NCBI GenBank assembly: GCA_039816955.1
Contig: JBCBWU010000002.1
Coordinates: 12,234 to 76,233, forward strand
DNA length: 64,000 bases
Reading direction: 5' to 3'
DNA from: Lewinella sp039816955
GTDB lineage: Bacteria; Bacteroidota; Bacteroidia; Chitinophagales; Saprospiraceae
Below the pieces are notes generated by a model. It made no database searches. It saw only the letters and a program-made list of their open reading frames with translations, and was not told where the DNA came from. Shown in pieces: positions 25,569-33,939 of the stretch (the stretch's first letter is position 1; each line of letters opens with the position of its first letter). The position numbers and the translations under genes are program-made.

Positions 25569-26242
25569 GCGTTACGGGATTTTACTCTATAGCTTATCAA
25601 TTGAAAAAGGTTCAATATCACTAAGATTGTCACTACAAAAATCATTGGTTTAAAAATCTTTTCCCTGTTGAGTTCTGTGGTAACCAAACCTTCATTTTTT
25701 TCTTTTACACTTTCTAAGTCGATGCCCCACAAAAACTCCTGATTTAGCCTGCCTATATCTTCTTGGTACCAACTGTCATCATTTGTGCTTTCACTATGGA
25801 CTGTTCTTGAGCATACCGAAGTGTGGATGATTTCAGTCCCTTCTTCTTTACTAGATTCTTCTTTTGATAGTCTTCTTATTTCTAATCCTCTTCTGGCATA
25901 AACTAGCATCTTTTCGTCAAAAACATCAAAGCGAGAACTACAGCTAGAGCCATTATCTTCGATAATGAATTCAGATTGATTATTTCCTTTCCATTTCTTT
26001 TCAACCTCAAAATAGTATCTCCAGCCCCAAAAAACCAGCTCCTCACCTTGCATGCCTTCTCGCTTCCCAAGTAGATAGCGTTCTGCCTTCATTATTTTTC
26101 CGAGGAAAATCTCATCTGCAACCTTTATTTCATCCTCGAATTCTGCGGTAAGACAAATACAAGCATTTGCGTTATGGATGTAGGTCCCAATTAACAGCAA
26201 AACGATCAGTACTTTCTGGTGGTTTCCATTTGCTATCCTCAT
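25565..26242 (-). CDS. TIMP/NTR-like exported protein with C-terminal membrane helix
   Basis: A 225-residue protein when started at 26242 (MRIANGNHQKVLIVLLLIGTYIHNANACIC). The mature part begins CICL directly after the signal, followed by ADEIFLGKIM, an aromatic strand and VEKKWKGN, then the cysteines in SSCSSRF and HTSVCSRTV. This pattern resembles the tissue-inhibitor-of-metalloproteinase/netrin-like fold, in which the N-terminal Cys-x-Cys is central. A hydrophobic helix (FKPMIFVVTILVILNLFQLI) near the end should anchor it. It converges on the beta-glucosidase gene with a 4-base overlap. Base composition is more AT-rich than its neighbours. Confidence 0.6.
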   Translation of the reverse strand: MRIANGNHQKVLIVLLLIGTYIHNANACICLTAEFEDEIKVADEIFLGKIMKAERYLLGKREGMQGEELVFWGWRYYFEVEKKWKGNNQSEFIIEDNGSSCSSRFDVFDEKMLVYARRGLEIRRLSKEESSKEEGTEIIHTSVCSRTVHSESTNDDSWYQEDIGRLNQEFLWGIDLESVKEKNEGLVTTELNREKIFKPMIFVVTILVILNLFQLISYRVKSRNA

Positions 26243-26911
26243 AAGTATTGGCTTCTTTTTTGGATGGCAGCCAAATCTGGTTTTGGGCGCTCCGCCCGTA
26301 AGCTTATACCAGGGCTCCATAAGCAAGTAATCCTACCAATACATAACGGGTGATCTTGAATAAGTCTCAAATTGTTAGTCCATAGCCTAAAAATGAGAGC
26401 AATATAGAGTGGTCTATCTATCCAATAATATACTAGTGGTTAGCGCTCGCTACTATCATCTAAAGGTCGTTTTCAAGCGCTCGTTCCAATTCTTCTTCTA
26501 CCCAATCGGGGCTAATTCAAAGGAAATCTAGATGTACTGTGCCAAATATTTTTAGATAATGAATAGCGATGAATACCCCAGCTCAATTCTACGAGAATGA
26601 CGGGCAGTATTGTACCATTTTCTTCAAAAGCATGATTACGTAAAGTATACTATTAATATAGCAGCTTGATTAGAAATGTGGTAATTCAACCAATTAGATT
26701 TCGTGAGGCCTGAGCAGGATTCTTACCACCGATCAAACTTCGTTTTTCTTCTCCTTGCTTTCATTCTGTCATGATGCCCCGTACCATTGAATGGCGGTTT
26801 CTTCATCGGGTAAATGAGTGAGATCAGCGCTTTCCAGAATTTTTGCCAACCACTCAGTCTTGGAGTCTTTCTAAATTCCCTCATGCTGTTCGTTTTGATG
26901 AATGCTCGTAC
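26243..26911. other. Intergenic region with possible gene remnants
   Basis: No intact gene is seen in about 670 bases. On the minus strand two short protein-like pieces end in stops: ISPDWVEEELERALENDL (26462-26515) and WLAKILESADLTHLPDEETA (about 26780-26860) ending in QWYGAS. Both lack starts. They look like ends of decayed genes, but I cannot name the families. Confidence 0.3.
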
Positions 26912-27448
26912 CTACCTAATATGACTAATGATTTGCTCTGCGATACTCTGAGCGATTAACTTGTGTTGATAGCATTTGTGCCCGTATTTAGCAAGAATCT
27001 TGATGGAGAGCTGTTGTTGCGCTAGCCATTCGGCGCTAGGGCGAAATTTATCTTCACTTCCATACCACAAGCCACCGTCTACCGAAAGGGGTACCTCCTC
27101 ATACCGCAAGCGAGTGGCGGAAACCGCAAAAAACTGATTGACATTCAGACCGGCTTGAATGGCCTTCCAGGCAATTGTACCACCGACGCTGAAAGCGAGA
27201 ATGGTGCAGGTTGCTGGCCATTCTTTACTCTTGCGAACTAGGGCAGCTACGGCTTGATCTATTCCACCGTTGACAAATTGCTGATGCAGGTGCTCCTGCG
27301 TATAGGGCATCGTATTGATTGCTGCCAATGCACAACTGTCTAGCCAGGATAACTCAAAGAAAGGGCTGAGCAGAGTGGTGTAAAGTGCCCACCAATCCGA
27401 TTGTTGTGCACCCCATAAGTCGGAGAGTAAGACCAAATGAGGTTTCAC
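26912..27448 (-). CDS. Alpha/beta-hydrolase-like protein
   Basis: A 178-residue protein beginning KPHLVLLSDLWGAQQSDWW. It has a nucleophile-elbow-like AFSVGGTIAW (Ser in AxSxGG rather than GxSxG), a likely acid in YGSEDKFRP and a histidine in KYGHKCYQHKL, which together suggest a small alpha/beta hydrolase. No substrate can be named and the fold assignment is moderate. It lies 3 bases downstream of the lipoprotein gene at 27452 and is probably its second cistron. Confidence 0.55.
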   Translation of the reverse strand: MKPHLVLLSDLWGAQQSDWWALYTTLLSPFFELSWLDSCALAAINTMPYTQEHLHQQFVNGGIDQAVAALVRKSKEWPATCTILAFSVGGTIAWKAIQAGLNVNQFFAVSATRLRYEEVPLSVDGGLWYGSEDKFRPSAEWLAQQQLSIKILAKYGHKCYQHKLIAQSIAEQIISHIR

Positions 27449-27451
27449 GCT

Positions 27452-27991
27452 TTACTGGGCACCAGCGGCGGCTGCCTGTGCGGCTCCTTGCTGGAATATG
27501 CGCTGGTAAAAGCTATAGCCACCTTCGGATAACTGATTGCCGTAGGCATAAGTGCCGTTTTCCAAAAAGAGGTAATACAGGCAGGAATTACCAAAAAACA
27601 GATCGGCTTCCTCAGCATTTTTACCATCTACCTGAAAAAATACGCGGCCCACTGGTTTGCAACTAGCAATGACCTTCGCGGGAGTAGTAGATACACCGCC
27701 AAGCGTATTGCGAATGGCATCTTGCTTGTTTTGACTCATCGAGAACTTCAAGTTGTAGAATACAAAGTCGATGTAGTCGCAATTATTATAAAGGTGCATC
27801 ATCTTCTCTTGGGTGATGCTAGGGTAGGGGCTGCTTACCGTTTCTGTGGTAGTTGGTGGAGTAACGGTTTGCTCTGTATTAGGTGCCGTGGTCGTTTCGG
27901 TGGTTTCACTGGTGCCTTCTTGTTGCTTGGTTTCACATTGTAGAAGAGCTAGGCTCATCAAAAACAGTCCGAGGAGTAAGAATCTTTGCAT
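27452..27991 (-). CDS. Hypothetical lipoprotein
   Basis: A 179-residue protein with signal MQRFLLLGLFLMSLALLQC and a cysteine at position 19, though LLQC is a poor lipobox. A Thr/Glu/Pro-rich linker (ETTETTTAPNTEQTVTPPTT) follows, then a compact domain with three cysteines (NNCDYIDFVFYNL, ASCKPVGR, NSCLYYLFLENGTYAYGNQLSEGGYSFY). The end is Ala/Gln-rich. I do not recognise the domain. It probably sits at the cell envelope. It is followed by the hydrolase-like gene. Confidence 0.65.
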   Translation of the reverse strand: MQRFLLLGLFLMSLALLQCETKQQEGTSETTETTTAPNTEQTVTPPTTTETVSSPYPSITQEKMMHLYNNCDYIDFVFYNLKFSMSQNKQDAIRNTLGGVSTTPAKVIASCKPVGRVFFQVDGKNAEEADLFFGNSCLYYLFLENGTYAYGNQLSEGGYSFYQRIFQQGAAQAAAAGAQ

Positions 27992-28039
27992 GATGTACAG
28001 TCAGATACGTTGACAATGGCTTCAAAGGTAACGGATTTG

Positions 28040-28657
28040 CTACAAGTAATAATACAGCCGTATGCCAATGGTACGTCCAATAAAGTTTACATTCTCCACA
28101 GTAGGATTGGGATCGGGGGGAAGCAAGGTTCGCAGATAGCGTGACCAGCGGAAGTTGAGCCCCCACTTCTCAGAGAATTTATAGGTCGCTCCCAGTACCA
28201 GCGCCGGGATATCTTCATTGTAAACTTCTAGTTCCGTGATGTCTTCCCCAATGTCATTGATCACTTCATAGTTGATTAAGCGGTTGTAGCTGATGCCGGC
28301 ACTGGCTAGGATTTTCCAGTCGCTGTAATTGATCATAATGGGAACTTCTACAAAGTTCAGGCGGATCTTATCGTACTGAGAAGAGATATCATCCGTGGGA
28401 ACCCGGCTAGCGCCTTGTTGGCTAAATAAGAACTCGGTGCTCAAGTGCCAACGCTCGCTGAGTTGTGCGCTCACGCGTGCACCGGTATTAAAACCAATTT
28501 TGTTAAATCCACCCAGCTTGTCACCATCGATTTGCGAAAGGTTGAACCCTCCCACAAGCATAGCCGAGAAGGTCTGGCTATGAGCAGGCACCAGGGCCAG
28601 GCAGAACAAAGACAAGAATAAAGCAGTAAGGAAGGACTTATGCGGTATGTTTTTCAT
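28040..28657 (-). CDS. PorT-like outer-membrane beta-barrel protein
   Basis: A 205-residue protein with signal MKNIPHKSFLTALFLSLFCLALVPAHSQ, followed by FSAMLVGGFNLSQIDGDKLGGFNKIGFNTGARVS, the opening typical of PorT-family/outer-membrane beta-barrel (OMP_b-brl_2) proteins. Strands with alternating aromatic residues continue to the last residues GIRLYYYL. A start at 28675 is possible but adds only six residues before the signal. It is a small structural barrel without a known cargo; genuine PorT belongs to T9SS, but most paralogs do not. It stands alone, 48 bases upstream of the lipoprotein gene. Confidence 0.8.
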   Translation of the reverse strand: MKNIPHKSFLTALFLSLFCLALVPAHSQTFSAMLVGGFNLSQIDGDKLGGFNKIGFNTGARVSAQLSERWHLSTEFLFSQQGASRVPTDDISSQYDKIRLNFVEVPIMINYSDWKILASAGISYNRLINYEVINDIGEDITELEVYNEDIPALVLGATYKFSEKWGLNFRWSRYLRTLLPPDPNPTVENVNFIGRTIGIRLYYYL

Positions 28658-28896
28658 TTGGATTGGCTTTTGCATAACCTGTACTAATGGTCAATCTGAA
28701 CGGTTAATGATCAATTTATCTTATCCTTTAACTTCGGAAAATCATTGGCCTTTAATCAGAATGACAAAAGTAAAGGATAATCGTTTACGATAGGGTGTAA
28801 GAAATGACAGATGGGTGCCCTGACTTATTAATTTCCCCTTCTGCACTGATCGAACTATCTTTACGCCCTTACCTATTAAGGAGAAGGATTGATAGC

Positions 28897-29175
28897 ATGA
28901 AGTATACCCGCCACAACCTGAAAAAACTGGAAACGCTCTTCAAAGAGATCGAATACACCGTTCGTTACGAGAAAGGCAGCTTCAATTCGGGCTACTGCAT
29001 TGTGGAGGACCGTAAGATTGCGGTGATCAATAAATTCTACGATGTAGAAGGCCGCATCAATGTGCTACTAGAAATCCTGTCCAATATTCCTGTAGAAGAG
29101 GCACGATTGGAAGAAGGCACCCAGAAATTCTACAAACAACTACTCAAGTTTCTAGCGCGCGAGGAGGAAGAGTAG
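28897..29175 (+). CDS. Conserved small hypothetical protein
   Basis: A 92-residue protein starting at 28897 (MKYTRHNLKKLETLFKEIEYTVRYEKGSFNSGYC). It is a mixed alpha/beta protein with the central VEDRKIAVINKFYDVEGRINVLLEIL and an acidic tail EEEE. I recall similar 90-residue proteins across Bacteroidota annotated as hypothetical; no function is known. TATCTTTA, one base from the -7 consensus, lies about 35 bases upstream. No signal peptide. Confidence 0.7.
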   Translation: MKYTRHNLKKLETLFKEIEYTVRYEKGSFNSGYCIVEDRKIAVINKFYDVEGRINVLLEILSNIPVEEARLEEGTQKFYKQLLKFLAREEEE

Positions 29176-29255
29176 ACCTAAAGCAAGGTTGGGGGGAGAC
29201 TTAGCAAGGGCAAAGAAAAGCACATGATCATTTCGGAAGTGCTTGGCAGGTTGCA

Positions 29256-29602
29256 TTCGCACTGCGTGCTCATGGGGGAAGCTCACGATGTTCGCGGAGG
29301 GAACTCGCCAGTGGTTGTTAGGAGATTTCTCGTATGTGCGTAGCTGAGTTGGTGCAGGTGTAGTCGGTTGTGTTCTATCCGACTCTATTGGCAAATACCT
29401 AGAATAAAGTGAGCAAAATTCGTGAGCACAACAAACTTCCCTGCGAGTGTAACGAGCCAAACCCATGAGCGCAGCGAATTCCCCCCGTGACCGATAGGGA
29501 GCTTACCCCCGCGAACATCGTGAGCTACTCCCGCGACCGTCAGGGAGCTTCCCCCGTGAGCGCAGCGAACTTACACCGCGAACGAAGTGAGCCCGCAGTG
29601 CG
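29256..29602. repeat. Tandem and inverted repeat region
   Basis: From 29465 to 29602 about six units of 20-25 bases follow one another, each with a GCGAAC-n-GTGAGC or GTGAGCGCAGCGAAC core and a CCCCC spacer. A reverse-complement copy of the cassette lies at 29256-29305; for example TTCGCACTGCG there mirrors CGCAGTGCGAA at 29591-29601, and GCTCACGATGTTCGCGG mirrors 29508-29525. No reading frame is supported. It may be a repeat of mobile origin or a structured RNA region upstream of tgt. Confidence 0.6.
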
Positions 29603-29613
29603 AATCTTTTCCA

Positions 29614-29621
29614 TACCTTTG
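29614..29621 (+). promoter_or_regulatory. -7 box of tgt
   Basis: TACCTTTG matches TAnnTTTG and lies 18 bases before the tgt start, so the mRNA leader should be only about ten bases. Confidence 0.6.
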
Positions 29622-29639
29622 CGGCCGCTACTTTAATCT

Positions 29640-30779
29640 ATGGCAAAACTAAGTTTCACACTAGAGCATACCGATCCTGGTTCTAAGGCCAGAGCGGGGA
29701 CTATTATCACTGACCACGGGCAGATTGAGACGCCCATTTTTATGCCAGTAGGTACGGTGGGTTCCGTGAAGGGGGTACATATGCAAGAGTTGAAACAGGA
29801 TATTGGCGCGGAGATTATTCTGGGCAATACCTACCACCTCTACTTGCGCCCGGGAACGGAGGTCTTGGAAGATGCGGGAGGGTTGCATCGTTTCAATGGA
29901 TGGGATAAGCCGATCCTCACTGATAGTGGAGGCTATCAGGTATATTCGTTAGCGCATCGCCGTAAGATAAAGGAAGAAGGAGTGACTTTTCAATCGCATA
30001 TTGATGGCTCCAAGCATTTCTTTTCGCCGGAGCGGGCGATGGATATCCAGCGCAGTATCGGAGGTGATATTATAATGGCCTTCGATGAGTGCCCGCCTTA
30101 TCCCTGTGATTATCGCTACGCCAAGGACAGTATGGAGATGACCCATCGTTGGCTGCAGCGCTGTGTGGACCATTTTGATACCACGCCGGATAAATACGGT
30201 TACACGCAAAACTTATTTCCGATTGTTCAGGGGAGTACTTACGAAGATTTACGGCGGACTTCTGCCGAAACAATCGCTTCTTTTGACCGACCCGGTAATG
30301 CCATTGGCGGGCTTTCGGTAGGGGAGAAGTCAGATGATATGTACCGCATCACGGAGTTGTGTTGTGATATTCTACCGACGGATAAGCCTCGCTACCTAAT
30401 GGGAGTGGGTACGCCCGTTAACTTGTTAGAATGTATCGCGCTGGGGGTAGATATGTTTGATTGTGTGCTGCCTACACGCAATGCGCGCCACGGCCTGCTG
30501 TATACGCGCAATGGGCAGATGAATATCAAAAACCTCAAGTGGAAAAACGATCACAGCCCGATTGATGTGGATGGCCCCTGCCCGACAAGTCGCTTTCATA
30601 CCAAGGCTTATTTACGGCATTTGATCCACAGTGGCGAACTATTGGGCGGGCAGTTAGCTTCTATTCACAACCTAGCTTTCTTTTTGTGGTTGGTTAAACA
30701 AGCGCGTGAGCATATCCAAGTGGGGGACTTTGCGCGTTGGAAAGACAAAATGGTACCGAAGTTACAGCAGCGTTTATGA
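29640..30779 (+). CDS. tgt: Queuine tRNA-ribosyltransferase (tRNA-guanine transglycosylase)
   Basis: A 379-residue enzyme that exchanges guanine 34 of certain tRNAs for the queuosine precursor. Visible are GTVGSVKGV, TDSGGYQVYSL, the nucleophile aspartate region MFDCVLPTRNARHG and the C-terminal IHNL. The zinc site is odd: bacterial Tgt has C-x-C-x2-C before AYLRHL, but here the segment reads GPCPTSRFHTKAYLRHL, so only the middle cysteine remains and the others are Gly and Ser. The histidine (ASIHNL) is kept. The stop overlaps the next start (ATGA), so it is coupled to the permease gene. Confidence 0.93.
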   Translation: MAKLSFTLEHTDPGSKARAGTIITDHGQIETPIFMPVGTVGSVKGVHMQELKQDIGAEIILGNTYHLYLRPGTEVLEDAGGLHRFNGWDKPILTDSGGYQVYSLAHRRKIKEEGVTFQSHIDGSKHFFSPERAMDIQRSIGGDIIMAFDECPPYPCDYRYAKDSMEMTHRWLQRCVDHFDTTPDKYGYTQNLFPIVQGSTYEDLRRTSAETIASFDRPGNAIGGLSVGEKSDDMYRITELCCDILPTDKPRYLMGVGTPVNLLECIALGVDMFDCVLPTRNARHGLLYTRNGQMNIKNLKWKNDHSPIDVDGPCPTSRFHTKAYLRHLIHSGELLGGQLASIHNLAFFLWLVKQAREHIQVGDFARWKDKMVPKLQQRL

Positions 30780-31861
30780 CCAAGATCGACTGGTACATAT
30801 TGCGGAAGTTCATGTCCACCTTCTTTTTCACGGTGTTGATCTTTACGATGATCACCGTGATCATCGACTTCAGTGAAAAAGTGGAGAAGTTCATTGAGTC
30901 GGATATAAGCAAGTCGGAGATCGTTTTTGGTTACTTCCCCAACTTTGTCATTTTTATATATGGCCTGCTCTTTCCCCTCTTTACACTTATCTCGGTGGTG
31001 TTCTTTACTTCACGAATGGCCAATAACTCGGAGATCCTTAGCATATTTAATGCAGGTGTGAGCTTTGGGCGTTTACTCCGGCCTTATTTAGTAGGTGCCG
31101 TATTCATCGCGGCCATCCACGCTGCCGGTAGCCATTACCTTATTCCCGAAGGGACCAAGACACGGATGGAGCTGGAGCGCAAATATTTTGACCCCAATCG
31201 AGATCAGGGCAAGCAGCGGAATATCCATATGTTCCTCGATCCTGAAACCAAAGCCTACATCAATTTCTGGCGCCGTCGCGATAGCACGATCCGAGGATTT
31301 CGACTGGAGCGATTCTCAGAGAACGAGTTGGTGTACCTACTCAAGGCTAGCAGTGCAGAATGGTTAGAGGCTCCGGATAAGTGGCGCCTGGCCAATTATG
31401 AGATTCGCACTTTTGATGGATTAAATGAAACCATCATCAGTGGACAGGGTGAACAAATGGACACTACGCTCAATATGGCACCAGTAGATTTTATCGACTA
31501 TAAAGACCAACACGCGGAGATGACGACCGCTGAACTAGCGCGCTATATCAATAAGCAGCGATCCCGTGGGGTTGGGAATACGGCCAAATACGAAGCCGAA
31601 CTCTGGCGTAGAACTGCCGAACCAGTCACGGTGCTCATACTTACGCTAATCGGCGTTGCTGTTGCAGGTAGGAAGGTTCGTGGTGGCCTTGGCATACACC
31701 TGGCGGTTGGTATATTATTGGGTGCACTCTTCCTCATTCTCTCTCGTTTTGCCTCTGTTTTTGCAGCAGGGCAAGCCCTTCCCGTAGCCATAAGTGTGTG
31801 GTTACCTAACATTTTCTTTGGAGCCGTGGCTACTTTGTTAATCATTAAGGCCCAGAAATAG
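30776..31861 (+). CDS. LptF/LptG family permease
   Basis: A 361-residue inner-membrane protein starting at 30776 (MTKIDWYILRKFMSTFFFTVLIFTMI). Three N-terminal helices, a large periplasmic jellyroll-like domain (about residues 130-260), and three C-terminal helices give the YjgP/YjgQ (LptF/LptG) layout. These proteins bring lipopolysaccharide to the Lpt bridge for export. The C-terminus has RRTAEPVTVLILTLIGVAVAGRKVRGG, a conserved segment. A second LptF/G is expected elsewhere. The pairing with tgt by a 4-base overlap is typical for Bacteroidota in my recollection. Confidence 0.9.
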   Translation: MTKIDWYILRKFMSTFFFTVLIFTMITVIIDFSEKVEKFIESDISKSEIVFGYFPNFVIFIYGLLFPLFTLISVVFFTSRMANNSEILSIFNAGVSFGRLLRPYLVGAVFIAAIHAAGSHYLIPEGTKTRMELERKYFDPNRDQGKQRNIHMFLDPETKAYINFWRRRDSTIRGFRLERFSENELVYLLKASSAEWLEAPDKWRLANYEIRTFDGLNETIISGQGEQMDTTLNMAPVDFIDYKDQHAEMTTAELARYINKQRSRGVGNTAKYEAELWRRTAEPVTVLILTLIGVAVAGRKVRGGLGIHLAVGILLGALFLILSRFASVFAAGQALPVAISVWLPNIFFGAVATLLIIKAQK

Positions 31862-31946
31862 GTCCAAAACGCCTGTTTTGTTTAGCATACACCCCCTTTG
31901 TGTAGTTAAAGGTTAAACAAAATGCCCTTTCTTTCATTTTTTTTTG

Positions 31947-31968
31947 AAAAAATAAGACTAATGTAATT
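31947..31968. repeat. 22-base sequence shared with 43171-43192
   Basis: A6-TAAGACTAAT-(G/T)-TAATT occurs here and at 43171-43192 with one difference in 22 bases. Both copies lie in AT-rich intergenic DNA. Within 31962-31971 it includes the palindrome TGTAATTACA. It may be a regulator site or repeat fragment. Confidence 0.4.
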
Positions 31969-31974
31969 ACATGT

Positions 31975-32004
31975 ATTGATTATCATAAAATGCTGATAAT
32001 CAAT
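31975..32004. promoter_or_regulatory. Inverted repeat upstream of the ECF sigma gene
   Basis: ATTGATTATCA and TGATAATCAAT form perfect 11-base arms around an 8-base loop. A -7-like TAATTTTG follows at 32026-32033, so the repeat sits in the promoter's upstream region. It may bind a dimeric regulator. The 130-base distance from the -7 box to the start at 32165 implies a long leader. Confidence 0.5.
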
Positions 32005-32164
32005 GGGTGTGAAATTAAGAACGCATAATTTTGCACAAGGGCATGGCTCGAAATGCCAAGAATAGCCGAAAAAACTTTGGTTTTTGTTTAAAGAAGCCCT
32101 AAATTTGATTCAACAACTGGAAAAGGGATTCCATTTTGTTTAACCTAACCAGAGTCCGCAGATT

Positions 32165-32707
32165 ATGTCTACACTTGAATTCAACAACCGCTTACATGAG
32201 ATGGGCACGCTGTTGCAATCATTTGCCTACAGCTTGACGAAGAATACAGAAGATGCACGCGACCTATATCAAGAGACTGCTTTTCGCGCTCTGACCAATC
32301 GTGAAAAGTTTCGTCCTGGTACCAATTTCAAGGCTTGGCTCTTTACGATCATGAAGAACATCTTCATTAATAACTACCGTAAAAAGGTTAAGGCTAACAC
32401 CATCATGGATTCTACCGATAACCAGTACTATATAAATTCTGGTAAGAATGCGATTGGTAATAAAGCAGAAAGTAGCATCATGATGAAAGAGCTCACCAAA
32501 ATGATCGACAGGCTGGATGACAGCATCCGGATTCCATTTTTGATGCACTATCAGGGCTATAAATACCAGGAAATTGCCGATTATCTTGAGCTTCCTTTGG
32601 GAACAGTGAAGAGCCGCATTTTCTTCGCTCGTAAGGATTTGAAAGGCCAGATTAAGAAGAGCTACGGACAGCTCAACTTCTTCAAGAAAGATATCGAAGT
32701 ACAGTAA
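32165..32707 (+). CDS. ECF-type RNA polymerase sigma factor
   Basis: A 180-residue sigma-70 family factor. Region 2 spans about residues 15-85 (AYSLTKNTEDARDLYQETAFRALTNREKF and FKAWLFTIMKNIFINNYRK); region 4 spans about 120-165 (MIDRLDDSIRIPFLMHYQGYKYQEIADYLELPLGTVKSRIFFARKDL). The spacing region is short and Asn/Lys-rich. This is the type of abundant Bacteroidota sigma factor usually found without an adjacent anti-sigma gene, and none is seen here. A long leader with an inverted repeat precedes it and a strong terminator follows, so it is transcribed alone. Confidence 0.93.
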   Translation: MSTLEFNNRLHEMGTLLQSFAYSLTKNTEDARDLYQETAFRALTNREKFRPGTNFKAWLFTIMKNIFINNYRKKVKANTIMDSTDNQYYINSGKNAIGNKAESSIMMKELTKMIDRLDDSIRIPFLMHYQGYKYQEIADYLELPLGTVKSRIFFARKDLKGQIKKSYGQLNFFKKDIEVQ

Positions 32708-32748
32708 AATCAAGTCGCAAGACTTAATTGTATATCCCCAACCGGAAC

Positions 32749-32785
32749 GGCGGCAGTGAATTTTAGTAATTCGCTGCCGCCTTCT
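32749..32785 (+). terminator. Intrinsic terminator of the sigma factor gene
   Basis: GGCGGCAGTGAATT and AATTCGCTGCCGCC pair with one wobble around a TTAGT loop, followed by TTCTATTTT. It ends just before the mutY -7 box. Confidence 0.85.
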
Positions 32786-32789
32786 ATTT

Positions 32790-32797
32790 TATCTTTG
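32790..32797 (+). promoter_or_regulatory. -7 box of mutY
   Basis: TATCTTTG matches TAnnTTTG and lies 4 bases before the ATG at 32802, so translation would be nearly leaderless. It overlaps the T-rich tail region of the terminator. Confidence 0.6.
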
Positions 32798-32801
32798 CGG
32801 C

Positions 32802-33881
32802 ATGTCTGCTGAAGCCTTTTTTACAACTACTCTCCTAGATTGGTACGAACCAGAGCGAAGACCACTGCCGTGGAAACACATTGATAACCCCTACCTGATC
32901 TGGTTGTCAGAAATTATTTTACAGCAGACCCGGGCCGAACAAGGCCTACCTTATTACCAAAAGTTTAGCACGCACTACCCAACGGTATCTGATTTAGCCG
33001 AGGCTCCCGAAGATGAAGTCATGAAGATGTGGGAGGGCCTTGGGTATTACTCTCGGGCGCGGAACCTTCACGCTGCGGCAAAATATGTCCATCAGGAACT
33101 AGGTGGTGTTTTTCCCACTACCCACGAGGGAATCTTGGCCCTCAAGGGTGTTGGTCCTTACACCGCGGCGGCCATCGCTTCGTTTGCTTATAACTTACCC
33201 CACGCGGTGGTGGATGGAAATGTCTACCGTGTTCTGTCCCGTTATTTTGATTATGAAGGGGCATCCGATACCACCGAGGGCAAGAAGTACTTTGCAGCTT
33301 TAGCGCAGCGCTTGCTAGACGAGAAACAGGCTGGCCGCTACAATCAAGCCATCATGGACTTTGGGGCTACAGTTTGCACTCCCAAGGCAGCCCAATGTAA
33401 GACCTGTCCGCTGGCGACAGAATGTGAAGCATTGGCTAATGGAACAGTCTATGAACGTCCGTTAAAGCTCAAAAAGCTGAAGCGCCGTACGCGCTACTTC
33501 AACTATTTAGTGGTGCGAGGATCCAACTTTCGGATCGTAGAAAAACGAAGGGGTAAAGACATCTGGCAAAACCTCTACCAGTTTCCTTTAGTGGAAACGG
33601 CCGAAGAAGTAGATGAATGGTCGGCGGTACTTAGGCATGAGGGCTGGCCGGAGTGGTTGTCAGGAGACCAAGTGCAGCTCCATCGGCGGCTTGGGCCGCG
33701 CAAGCAAGAGCTAACACATCAGCGCATTATTGCTAATTTCTGGGAGCTGGATTATCTGGCAGATGAGCCTCCTCAAGTGCCGGAGAATTTTAGTCTGGTG
33801 AAGCCGGAAAATTGCCGTAATTTTGCCTTTCCAAAAATCATCGGTTGGTACTTCGATGATAATCTGTTATATTTATTTTAA
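32802..33881 (+). CDS. mutY: A/G-specific adenine glycosylase
   Basis: A 359-residue DNA repair enzyme that removes adenine opposite 8-oxoguanine. Parts in order: PLPWKHIDNPYLIWLSEIILQQTR at the N-terminus, the helix-hairpin-helix LKGVGPYTAAAIASFAYNLPHAVVDGNV with the catalytic Asp, the iron-sulfur cysteines C-x6-C-x2-C-x5-C (CTPKAAQCKTCPLATEC), and a C-terminal NUDIX-like domain from about residue 225 that recognises the oxidised guanine. Length is normal. It starts a run of co-directional housekeeping genes. Confidence 0.95.
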   Translation: MSAEAFFTTTLLDWYEPERRPLPWKHIDNPYLIWLSEIILQQTRAEQGLPYYQKFSTHYPTVSDLAEAPEDEVMKMWEGLGYYSRARNLHAAAKYVHQELGGVFPTTHEGILALKGVGPYTAAAIASFAYNLPHAVVDGNVYRVLSRYFDYEGASDTTEGKKYFAALAQRLLDEKQAGRYNQAIMDFGATVCTPKAAQCKTCPLATECEALANGTVYERPLKLKKLKRRTRYFNYLVVRGSNFRIVEKRRGKDIWQNLYQFPLVETAEEVDEWSAVLRHEGWPEWLSGDQVQLHRRLGPRKQELTHQRIIANFWELDYLADEPPQVPENFSLVKPENCRNFAFPKIIGWYFDDNLLYLF

Positions 33882-33939
33882 TCTTAAGCTCTGATGAATT
33901 TCTAATATTCATCATCACATAAAATATCCTATCCAATAT

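Noticed and set aside
29152..29466. Minus-strand open frame over the 29.3-kb repeats
   Set aside because: It lies across the repeat units, and the encoded sequence has low resemblance to any protein.
29465..29602. CRISPR array
   Set aside because: Units are only 20-25 bases, vary strongly, lack regular spacers, and no cas gene is nearby.
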